A DNA stretch of 64,000 nt, taken from DATKSG01 sp035531775 (GTDB taxonomy: Bacteria; Actinomycetota; Acidimicrobiia; Acidimicrobiales; UBA8190). Positions 1 through 6,601 of this stretch are shown piece by piece. The translations under genes and the position numbers were made by a program. The notes under the pieces were generated by a model, which was not told the DNA's origin, searched no databases, and worked only from the letters and a program-made list of their open reading frames with translations. Location: NCBI GenBank assembly GCA_035531775.1, contig DATKSG010000032.1, forward strand, positions 1 to 64,000, written 5' to 3'. The stretch's first letter is position 1, and the number at the start of each line of letters is the position of its first letter.

Positions 1-918
1 CCAGGCGGTTTTGCCGGCGCCGTTCGCGAGGTCCGCGAGCGGCGGGGACGCGCCGGAACGGATTCGGAGGCCGAGGAACCGCCCATGCCGCAGCTGCCGC
101 AGATGCCGCGGCCAGCCAGAATGGCGGCCCCTCGGGCCCTGGACACCTCGGCCCCGGTGCTCGAAGCCGACAACGTCACCGTGCGCTTCGGCGGCCTGAC
201 AGCGGTGGACGGTGCCTCTCTGCAGGTGCGGGCAGGGCAGATCGTCGGGCTCATCGGCCCCAACGGTGCCGGCAAGACCACCCTCTTCAACGCTATTTCG
301 GGCCTTCTCCGGCCCGCTTCGGGGCGCGTGCGGCTGTTCGGACGCGAGGTGTCGTCCATGGCGGCCCACCAACGCGCCGATCTCGGCCTGTCGCGCACCT
401 TCCAGCAGATCGGCCTGTCCAAGGATCAGAGCGTGCTGGACAACATGCTCATGGCGCAGCACGTGCTATCCGGTTACAGCAGCGCCGGAGCCCTGGTGTA
501 CACGCGCGGCGTGGCCACATCCGAAGCCGAGATGAAAGACCGCGCCATGCTGGCCATTGCTGCGCTCGGATTTGCCGGGCGCGAGGAGACTCCGGTGCGT
601 TTGCTCTCCGGCGGCCAGCAGCGCATCGTTGAAGTGGCCTGCGCCCTGCTCACCGATCCGCAGCTGCTCATGCTCGACGAACCATCGGCGGGGATGTCGC
701 CGGCCGCAGCGGAGAGCCTGGCCGACCGCCTCCGTGACCTCAGGGACACCCAGAGCCGCACCGTGCTGCTCATCGAGCACAACGTGCCATTGGTGCTCGA
801 TGTCTGCGATTACGTCTACGTGCTGAACTTCGGCAAGGTGCTCACGTCGGGTACACCGACGGAGATCATGGCCCACCCCGACGTCGTCAGCGCCTACCTG
901 GGCGAGGCCGCGCTGTGA
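1..918 (+). CDS. Branched-chain amino-acid-type ABC transporter, LivG-like ATPase, probably fused to a LivM-like permease (5' end outside window)
   Basis: The ATPase begins near base 160 and has Walker A GPNGAGKT, signature LSGGQQR and Walker B LLMLDEPSAG, followed by the switch His in LIEHN. This is the LivG (BcaP) pattern of importers for amino acids, amides or short organic acids, and it acts on the cytoplasmic face. An ATG at 85 could start a 277-residue protein, but the frame stays open to base 1. The upstream residues (PGGFAGAVREVRERR) look like the arginine-rich tail of a LivM permease. Permease-ATPase fusions are common in Actinobacteria, so I annotate the frame as 5'-partial. It overlaps the next gene by 4 bases (GTGA), so the two are translationally coupled. 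The substrate cannot be read from the sequence. Confidence 0.8.
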   Translation, partial: PGGFAGAVREVRERRGRAGTDSEAEEPPMPQLPQMPRPARMAAPRALDTSAPVLEADNVTVRFGGLTAVDGASLQVRAGQIVGLIGPNGAGKTTLFNAISGLLRPASGRVRLFGREVSSMAAHQRADLGLSRTFQQIGLSKDQSVLDNMLMAQHVLSGYSSAGALVYTRGVATSEAEMKDRAMLAIAALGFAGREETPVRLLSGGQQRIVEVACALLTDPQLLMLDEPSAGMSPAAAESLADRLRDLRDTQSRTVLLIEHNVPLVLDVCDYVYVLNFGKVLTSGTPTEIMAHPDVVSAYLGEAAL

Positions 919-2573
919 CGGTGCAACCGACTACCAGATCGGCCGACGACCTGAGCCAGCCCGCCGCGGCGCCGCTGCTCGAGGTGGACAAGATCGTCAC
1001 CGGCTTCGGCGCGCACGCCGTGCTGCACGGGGTGAGCATCGAGGTGAGACCCGGTGAGATCGCCGGCATCTTCGGGCTCAACGGCGCCGGCAAGAGCGTC
1101 ACGATGAAGGTGATCGCCGGCCTGGTGCCGGCCTGGGGCGGGGTGGTGCGCCTCGGAGGCCTGGACATCACCGGCGACAGCGCCGAGCGGCGGGTGGCGC
1201 GAGGCATCGGCAATGTCCCCCAGGGACGGCAGGTGTTCGCTGAGCTCACTGTGGAGCAGAACCTGCGCCTGGGCGCTTACCAGCTGCGGCGGCGAAACCG
1301 CCAAGGCTACGGCGACGTGCTCGAGGGCGTCTACGAGCGCTTCCCGGTGCTCGGGACGCGTCGCGACCAAGTGGCAGGGATGATGTCGGGAGGTGAGCAA
1401 GCCAGCCTGGCCGTGGCCCGGGCCCTCATGTCGGAGCCGAAGTTGCTCCTCATCGACGAGCCCTCGGCGGGGCTGGCACCCTTGGTAGTCGAGCAGCTCT
1501 TCCACACACTCGAAAACCTCAACCGCGCCGGGCTAACGATCCTCCTCGTCGAACAGAACGTGACCTTCGGGCTGCAGTTGGTGCACACGGCACATCTCAT
1601 GCGCGGTGGGCGCGTGGTCTACAGCGGTGCCAGCTCGTCGCTCGATCGGGAGCGGGTCGCCGCCGAGTTGGGCATCGGCCGCCTGCTGGCGCGGCGCGGC
1701 GGCGGGACGCAACCGGCGACCGCATCACCGCCTCCGACGGCGGCACAGCGTATAGCACTGACGTCGGGAACGGTGGCCAGCGAGGTCTCGGGGTCGACGA
1801 CGGGGAGGCTGGTGGTGGCCGTCCCCGGGCTGAGTGCCAACCTGCGCAGCTTCGACGTCCTGTTCTCCCATCTGGACCCGGCGACCCACCGCCGCCTGGC
1901 CTTCGACCCCCGCGGTCGCGGCCATAGCGACACGACGCCGGCGGGCACCTACGGGTGGCCGGCCCACGCCAGAGATGTCCTGGAGATGGCCGACCAGCTC
2001 GGCCACGAGCAGTTCGACCTCGTGGGCTGGTCGTTCGGCACCTGGGTGGCGATGACCGTGTGCCGGATGGCGCCGGACCGGGTGCGTCGTCTGGTGCTGA
2101 TCGACGGCGGTGGCGTACCCGACGACTCGGCCCTGGTGCCGATCTACGCCGGGCTGAACCGCCTGGGCACGGTGTACCCGTCACGTGAAGGTTTTATGGA
2201 AGCGGTGCGGGCCATCGGGTTCTACGAGCCGTGGGAGGCGTGGAGGGCTCTGTTCGACTACGAGCTGGAGACCATCGAAGGCGGACAGGTGCGAGTCCGT
2301 ACCTCAGCTGAGGCGTGCTGGGAGGACGAGCGTTACCGCGTCGCCAACTTCTCCTACGACCTCTGGGATGCCGTGCAGGTACCGTCGTTGCTGGTGCGAG
2401 GGACCATGGCCATCCCAGGCGGCCGGGGCTTCATCCTCAATGCGGCCGATACCGAGCGCTTCGAGCGCAAAGTGGCGGGGGCCACGACGGTCGAAGTCGA
2501 CGCGCATCACTACACCGTGGGCGTGCACCACGACACCGCCCGTCACGTCGCTGCGTTTCTCGACCGCGAGTAG
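915..2573 (+). CDS. LivF-like ABC ATPase fused to an alpha/beta hydrolase
   Basis: Residues about 20-260 form a LivF-type ATPase: Walker A GLNGAGKS, a signature written MSGGEQ instead of LSGGQ, and Walker B LLLIDEPSAG. After a Pro/Thr/Ala linker (about 262-290), residues 295-550 form an alpha/beta hydrolase with nucleophile elbow GWSFG and a His-rich end (VDAHHYTVGVHH) that can supply the catalytic His. The usual acid position reads LVRGTMAIP, so the catalytic Asp may be elsewhere or lost. The frame runs through both domains without a stop. The GTG start lies inside the stop of the upstream gene. An ABC ATPase with a hydrolase on its C-terminus is unusual; it may modify an imported ester or amide. 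The fusion is seen directly; the function is inferred. Confidence 0.85.
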   Translation: MTVQPTTRSADDLSQPAAAPLLEVDKIVTGFGAHAVLHGVSIEVRPGEIAGIFGLNGAGKSVTMKVIAGLVPAWGGVVRLGGLDITGDSAERRVARGIGNVPQGRQVFAELTVEQNLRLGAYQLRRRNRQGYGDVLEGVYERFPVLGTRRDQVAGMMSGGEQASLAVARALMSEPKLLLIDEPSAGLAPLVVEQLFHTLENLNRAGLTILLVEQNVTFGLQLVHTAHLMRGGRVVYSGASSSLDRERVAAELGIGRLLARRGGGTQPATASPPPTAAQRIALTSGTVASEVSGSTTGRLVVAVPGLSANLRSFDVLFSHLDPATHRRLAFDPRGRGHSDTTPAGTYGWPAHARDVLEMADQLGHEQFDLVGWSFGTWVAMTVCRMAPDRVRRLVLIDGGGVPDDSALVPIYAGLNRLGTVYPSREGFMEAVRAIGFYEPWEAWRALFDYELETIEGGQVRVRTSAEACWEDERYRVANFSYDLWDAVQVPSLLVRGTMAIPGGRGFILNAADTERFERKVAGATTVEVDAHHYTVGVHHDTARHVAAFLDRE

Positions 2574-2610
2574 CGCTCGAGCAGCATTACGCCCCTCAGT
2601 CTCTTTCAAT

Positions 2611-2631
2611 ATGTGCTACGCTATCGCACAT
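2611..2631 (+). promoter_or_regulatory. Operator/leaderless promoter of the first toxin-antitoxin operon
   Basis: An inverted repeat ATGTGC-N9-GCACAT covers 2611-2616 and 2626-2631 and runs into the antitoxin start codon. Inside it, TACGCT (2617-2622), preceded by TG one base away, looks like an extended -10 box seven bases from the ATG, so the transcript is probably leaderless. No Shine-Dalgarno sequence is visible. Autorepression by the Phd-type antitoxin binding this repeat is the expected mode. Confidence 0.5.
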
Positions 2632-2872
2632 GGAGATCGGGGTGCGGGAGCTCCGCAATCGGACCAGCCAGGTCATAAATGCCGTCCGAGCGGGCGAGCG
2701 CGTGGTTCTCACCGTGCACGGCGAGGCGATCGCCGACATCGTGCCGCACGCCCGGCGATCGCGCTGGGTACCTGGTGAGCTCATTCGCCGCGAACTAGCC
2801 GATCGGGCAGCCGACGGCGCACTCCGTGACGACCTTGACATGTTGGCCGGGCAGACCCTGGATGAGCTGTGA
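2630..2872 (+). CDS. Phd/YefM-family antitoxin
   Basis: 80 residues starting MEIGVRELRNRTSQVINAV, the N-terminal DNA-binding fold of prevent-host-death antitoxins, followed by a charged C-terminal helix (ELADRAADGALRDDLDML) that should wrap the toxin. The longer open frame upstream is not used: this ATG is the first codon that fits the family, and the -10 box sits directly before it. The stop overlaps the toxin start by 4 bases. It should neutralise the PIN toxin downstream and repress the shared promoter. Confidence 0.85.
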   Translation: MEIGVRELRNRTSQVINAVRAGERVVLTVHGEAIADIVPHARRSRWVPGELIRRELADRAADGALRDDLDMLAGQTLDEL

Positions 2873-3273
2873 GCGTCGTGGCTGGGTTGCTCGATACGTC
2901 TGTCTTTGTCGCTCGTGAAGCCGACCGACCGCTCGGTGAACTGCCCGAACGGGTGACGGTGTCGGTCGTGACGCTCGGCGAGCTCGAACTGGGCGTACTG
3001 AGCGCCGCCGACGCTACAACCAGAGCCCGACGGGCGGGAACGCTGGCGCTCGCCAGGACCGTGGATCCCGTTCCCATCAGCGAGCCGATCATGACGGCAT
3101 GGGCACGACTCGTCGCCGATTGCCGCAGTGCAGGTATCCAGCGGACCGTCAAACTCACCGACGCGCTGATCGCCGCAACTGCCATCGACCTCGGCTTGCC
3201 GGTGCTGACGCAGGATGACGACTACGACCAGATGGCCGCAGCCCATTCACCCTTGCGCGTCCTCGTGGTGTAA
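2869..3273 (+). CDS. vapC: VapC-like PIN-domain ribonuclease toxin
   Basis: 134 residues, the usual VapC length. The four acidic metal-binding positions are present: LLDTSVF, LGELELG, KLTDALIAA and TQDDDYD. PIN toxins cut structured RNA, often tRNA, with Mg2+ or Mn2+. It starts at GTG inside the antitoxin stop codon (GTGA overlap), so toxin synthesis depends on antitoxin translation. A Phd-type antitoxin paired with VapC is a known combination. Confidence 0.9.
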   Translation: MSVVAGLLDTSVFVAREADRPLGELPERVTVSVVTLGELELGVLSAADATTRARRAGTLALARTVDPVPISEPIMTAWARLVADCRSAGIQRTVKLTDALIAATAIDLGLPVLTQDDDYDQMAAAHSPLRVLVV

Positions 3274-3278
3274 AAGCT

Positions 3279-3374
3279 CAGGTGCGGACAGCGGTCGGGT
3301 TTGAAGCTCTTCTCGGCCAGTGCCCCGATGCCCTCGTTGGCATAGTGGACGAGCCACCTGTTCCACCAGTGCCA
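3279..3374 (-). pseudogene. IS481-family transposase relic (N-terminal helix-turn-helix fragment)
   Basis: The minus strand reads WHWWNRWLVHYANEGIGALA followed by EKSFKPDRCPHL. This matches the second helix-turn-helix and linker of IS481 transposases (typically ..RWLxRYxxEGLxGLxDRSxRPxxCPHQ). No DDE catalytic core follows, and the frame before it is not transposase-like. About 95 bp of recognisable sequence remain between two toxin-antitoxin loci. The rest of 3274-3653 holds no gene I recognise. Confidence 0.5.
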
Positions 3375-3653
3375 TGATCGCCTCCTGGGCTCGGATGACG
3401 CCGAGCCAAGGTCAAACGGGCCGCTCGGGCAAATGGAGTGAGTGGGACACAGGTACCGAAGCCAGTGTCGCCCAGGTCCCGGAGCCGGGTGCCGAAGTGG
3501 AACACGCGTACCGGAGCCGCTTCGGAAAGCAGCTACCGGGACAGAACAAGACAGAACAAGGACAAACGCGCACGTAGCTCGCACGGAATGCCGAAGATGA
3601 TCTCTTATTCAAACTATCCTGAGCTGCGGAAACGGCTCTCTGCGATGGTCGAC

Positions 3654-4094
3654 CTACACGAGCCGTAGCCCCAGGCTCATCGCCACGCTGGATTGCGCTT
3701 CGTCTCGGGTGGCGAAGCCGGCATCTTCTCCTGGTTCGACCAGGCTCGGAAGCGTCAAGGCCGCCACGGCGAGATGCCATGCGTCCATAGCACGAAGGGC
3801 GTGCTCACGAACGAGATGGAGAGCACGCTCCTCGACCACCTCCTTATCAGCGGCGACCACAGTCACCGGACCGTCTGTTCCCAAGTCCCCATCGAGCAGC
3901 TCCAAGAGGCCCGGCTCGTCACCTCGCCCGGCCCGAGCCGCGCGTACCAATGCGCCAGACACCTCGACACGCGTCCAGGTGCCGGTGATGAGCCCGATCT
4001 CGAGATCCGCAAGTAGTGACGTCGCCTGTTCGTGTCCGGGTTCGTCGGCGAGGTAGGCACGCGCCAGCACCGATGAGTCCAGGTAGACGATCAC
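3654..4094 (-). CDS. vapC: VapC-like PIN-domain toxin (second locus)
   Basis: 146 residues beginning MIVYLDSSVLARAYL, with acidic residues in the PIN positions: LDSS near the start, RVEVSGAL about residue 43, RAMDAWHLAVA about 103 and FATRDEAQ about 127. Predicted metal-dependent RNase. It is encoded on the minus strand after its antitoxin with a 4-base overlap, facing the first VapC locus. The two PIN toxins differ clearly in sequence and have antitoxins of different folds, so this is not a recent duplication. Confidence 0.88.
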   Translation of the reverse strand: MIVYLDSSVLARAYLADEPGHEQATSLLADLEIGLITGTWTRVEVSGALVRAARAGRGDEPGLLELLDGDLGTDGPVTVVAADKEVVEERALHLVREHALRAMDAWHLAVAALTLPSLVEPGEDAGFATRDEAQSSVAMSLGLRLV

Positions 4095-4387
4095 ACCCGC
4101 TCACGCTCTTCGGCCAAGAACTGGTCGATGACGGGACCCGTACCTTTCGTCGATGCGACGATCCGCCGTCGCCTAAGGGGGCTCACCACTGGGCCAGTCG
4201 CTGACTGGAGCACTCCCAACGCCGCCGCCCGCGCGTGCAGCCGAGTCCGCCGGTCGCCCTCGTCGGCGTCGACGGCCGCGTCGAGGATCTCGTTGGCCAC
4301 GGCGTTCACGCTCTGACCGGCACGAGCAGCGCGCGCCGCTAGGCGGCGGTGGATATGGTCGGGAACCCGAAGCAGAAGCTGCTTCAT
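4091..4387 (-). CDS. Ribbon-helix-helix (Arc/FitA-like) antitoxin
   Basis: 98 residues. The start MKQLLLRVPDHIHRRLAARA is a ribbon-helix-helix (strand, then helix) as in FitA/VapB antitoxins. The C-terminal third (LRRRRIVASTKGTGPVIDQF) is the probable toxin-binding tail. The ATG at 4387 lies six bases after a TATCAT box on the minus strand, so a leaderless start is likely. The promoter is covered by three copies of TGATATCA, the probable operator of this protein. Confidence 0.8.
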   Translation of the reverse strand: MKQLLLRVPDHIHRRLAARAARAGQSVNAVANEILDAAVDADEGDRRTRLHARAAALGVLQSATGPVVSPLRRRRIVASTKGTGPVIDQFLAEERERV

Positions 4388-4391
4388 GTCC

Positions 4392-4437
4392 GTATGATAT
4401 CACACGGATACTTTGATATCACCCTTTGATATCATAC
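4392..4437 (-). promoter_or_regulatory. Triple TGATATCA operator overlapping the antitoxin promoter
   Basis: The palindromic octamer TGATATCA occurs at 4395-4402, 4414-4421 and 4427-4434. The outer copies extend to a perfect inverted pair, GTATGATATCA (4392-4402) and TGATATCATAC (4427-4437). On the minus strand the first copy contains TATCAT, a good -10 six bases before the start codon. Repeated short palindromes are typical binding sites of ribbon-helix-helix dimers. Confidence 0.6.
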
Positions 4438-4444
4438 AGAGCGG

Positions 4445-4518
4445 TGGAGACGATGGGACTCGAACCCACGACCCCCTGCTTGCAAAGCAGGTGCTCTAGC
4501 CAGCTGAGCTACGTCCCC
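4445..4518 (-). tRNA. tRNA-Ala (anticodon TGC)
   Basis: Read on the minus strand, the acceptor arm GGGGACG pairs with CGTCTCC (one G-T pair), with discriminator A. The D arm is AGCTCAGCTGGCTAGAGC, the anticodon stem is CCTGC/GCAGG with loop TTTGCAA, and the T arm contains GGGTTCGAGTCC. Anticodon TGC gives alanine. CCA is not encoded. It lies just upstream of the second VapC locus. Confidence 0.95.
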
Positions 4519-4530
4519 AAGATGCTTCTC

Positions 4531-4550
4531 AGAAGCCTAAACCGGCTTCT
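4531..4550. repeat. Short hairpin beside tRNA-Ala
   Basis: AGAAGCC (4531-4537) and GGCTTCT (4544-4550) form a perfect 7-bp stem with a 6-base loop. It is upstream of the 5' end of tRNA-Ala and could be the terminator of a lost gene; there is no T-tract on either strand. Confidence 0.35.
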
Positions 4551-4699
4551 GCCTGCAGATTCGCCGAGCTCCTGATCTCCTCTTGTGTCGTAGCGTGTCG
4601 TCACGTGTCACCAGGCTTGCGGAATCCGGGGGAAATCGCCCCGTGACCAGACCTACGGGGGAAAGGTAGGGGAACCGACTCTGTCCATGATAGGTGGGA

Positions 4700-5070
4700 T
4701 CCCCGCTGACCAGTCGCACCGCCCAGCCATTGTTCGACACCGCCGTGCACCGGTCTTTGCCCGGCCGCTCATCGAGATGCTCGCCAGCGTCGAACGTGTG
4801 CGGGATCTGTAGCGCTCGCGCGACGTGGTTGCCGAACGGGTCGGGGAGCGCTACCGGTGCGGGGAGATGTGGGTCATCGGCGATACGGCCACCGACCTCT
4901 GCTGCGCGCGCCGCCTCGGTCACTTGCCCTGCTGGTCGGCACCGGCAAGAAGGCTGCGGCGCGGTGCGTCACCTCGCCGTCGACTGCATCGTCGAGACAC
5001 CGACCGACACCGGGGCGTGGTTGGAGGTGATGCTCCGGGCCGAGGGCTCGTCGAGCCAGAGCCTGTTGAC
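4700..5070 (+). pseudogene. Decayed HAD-superfamily hydrolase
   Basis: Pieces of a HAD phosphatase can be read in different frames in the right order. Around 4815-4917 it reads VVAERVGERY then EMWVIGDTATDLCCARRLG, which is HAD motif III/IV (VIGDTxxDxxCAR). About 4930-4990, in the next frame, comes ALLVGTGKKAA. About 4980-5060, in the third frame, comes VDCIVETPTDTGAWLEVMLRAEG, the usual end of the family. An upstream LFDTA piece at about 4729 and a stop before VVAERVG fit further decay. At least two frameshifts are needed. The open frames covering the region do not look like intact proteins. Nothing else was recognised between 4519 and 5205. Confidence 0.5.
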
Positions 5071-5205
5071 AGCACCTGACGGCTATGTCACTATTTCGCC
5101 GCGGCACCCGGCTGGGGTGCCACGAAGTCGGTGGTCGGGGGCGGACCCGGACGTTGACACGGTCGTGCTGTCCACCGGCTTCACAGGCGGAAGGGGAGGG
5201 CGGCA

Positions 5206-6591
5206 ATGTCTGTGGGACGCAAGACGCGCTTATGCGCGCTCGGCGCGGGGGCGATCGCACTGGTGGCGGCGTGGGCCGGCGCAGCAGCGGCTTCGAGCGG
5301 CGGCGGCTACAACCAAGGCCAGCAGGACTGCTCGCTCTCCTCGTCGAGCTGGGCCACGCCCGACGGGGTGGTGGAGCAGGGGTGTCACTCCTTCGCCATC
5401 AGCGTCGAGAGCGGCGGCATGACCAACGGCGACGCCAACGGCACCAACACCCGCTACGTCGAGTGGGGCTCGAACGAGGAGCCCCTCGAGAGCTCGAACC
5501 CCTCCATCACCGAGATCGGTGACCCGGGCACCCAGGAGCAGCCGCACTCGGGCTGCGTGGCCGCCAACACCGGTGGCACCGGCGGCGGCACGGGCACCGG
5601 CTGTGGCAACAACGCCAATGGGTCGGGGTTCGAGTGGAACTACGACTACTATGACTTCTACTGCCCGCTCTTCCACATGGTGCCGGAGCAGAACGTGGGT
5701 CCGCTGTACCAGTGCGGCCTCGAGCCGGGTCCCGGGCCGGGCGGCCAGACGCTCAACCCGAGCATCGACACGGGCACGCAGAACGCGCTGGTCGACACCC
5801 AGAACCCGCTCGACAGCGTGCTTCTCACCCAGGGCCTGCTCGTCTACATCGGGGCCACCGACAACCTCGACCGGGGCGAGCACGACGGCTTCGACGGCCT
5901 GAACAACACTGACGGAACGCTCAACGGCAACTCCGACGGCGGGGCCATCACCCTGTCGGCGACCCCCGAAGGGGGGACCAACACACCCACGGCCACGCAT
6001 CCCGAGGGCCTGGCCAACTTCTCCTACGGCTTCTGCGCAGACGGGATCTGCAACGGCGCGACCACCCAGCAGCAGGCCATCTACTACGGCTGCTACGACC
6101 CGACGAGCGCCCAGGACCAGACGTGGGCCAACAACGGAGTGGACACCGCGGCGACGCCGCCCAACAACACGGCTGGCGACCAGTGCCAGCCGGGCACGGC
6201 ACAGAGCACCGACGCCTACCAAAACAACACGCCGGCCTCGACCCAGGAGTCGGGCAACTGCTCGAGCGGTGGCCCCGCGTCCAGCGAAACGGCGTGCTAC
6301 ACCAACCAGAACGGCTCGCCCAACCCGAACGGCGCCAACGGCTACCGCTCCAACACGCCGCAGCAGGTCGACACCGAGCCGGGCGTGCAGACGTACCAGG
6401 ACCCAGACCCGCAGCGCTCGCCCATTGTGGCCATGCCCGGCGCCTACGCCGGCACGTGCGGCGTCTACCTGAACGACAGCGGCGGCGCCGGCTACAGCGG
6501 CACCACCGGTCTCGACCCCGGCTACGTGGTGGGTCCGGGGTCGTCCTACGTCGACACCAACGGCCTGCCCGTCTCCAACAGCGGCTGCTGA
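5206..6591 (+). CDS. Secreted Asn/Gly/Cys-rich protein of unknown function
   Basis: 461 residues. A clear signal peptide (MSVGRKTRLCALGAGAIALVA..AAAASS) precedes a low-complexity, Gly/Asn/Thr/Ser-rich exported chain with about a dozen Cys spread over its length. Examples are QDCSLSSSSW, EQGCHSF, YQCGL, GTCGVYL and the terminal NSGC. There are aromatic patches such as WNYDYYDFYCPLF. No family recognised. A strong ribosome-binding site (GGAAGGGGAGGG) precedes the ATG. The next gene starts 11 bases later and is also exported, so the two probably form an operon and act together at the cell surface. The Cys spacing suggests disulfides outside the cell. Confidence 0.8.
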   Translation: MSVGRKTRLCALGAGAIALVAAWAGAAAASSGGGYNQGQQDCSLSSSSWATPDGVVEQGCHSFAISVESGGMTNGDANGTNTRYVEWGSNEEPLESSNPSITEIGDPGTQEQPHSGCVAANTGGTGGGTGTGCGNNANGSGFEWNYDYYDFYCPLFHMVPEQNVGPLYQCGLEPGPGPGGQTLNPSIDTGTQNALVDTQNPLDSVLLTQGLLVYIGATDNLDRGEHDGFDGLNNTDGTLNGNSDGGAITLSATPEGGTNTPTATHPEGLANFSYGFCADGICNGATTQQQAIYYGCYDPTSAQDQTWANNGVDTAATPPNNTAGDQCQPGTAQSTDAYQNNTPASTQESGNCSSGGPASSETACYTNQNGSPNPNGANGYRSNTPQQVDTEPGVQTYQDPDPQRSPIVAMPGAYAGTCGVYLNDSGGAGYSGTTGLDPGYVVGPGSSYVDTNGLPVSNSGC

Positions 6592-6601
6592 GGGTCCGGC
6601 A

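Noticed and set aside
3420..3600. Repeated GGTACCGAAG/GTGCCGAAG-like sequence after the IS481 relic, considered as a transposon end
   Set aside because: Copies are short and imperfect, with no matching inverted end or target duplication that I could find.
4531..4550. Integration site at tRNA-Ala, by analogy with tRNA-Pro
   Set aside because: No second copy of the tRNA-Ala 3' half was seen nearby, so integration there is not supported.
5154..5205. TTGACA (5154-5159) as -35 of a promoter for the secreted module
   Set aside because: No acceptable -10 at 16-18 bases distance.
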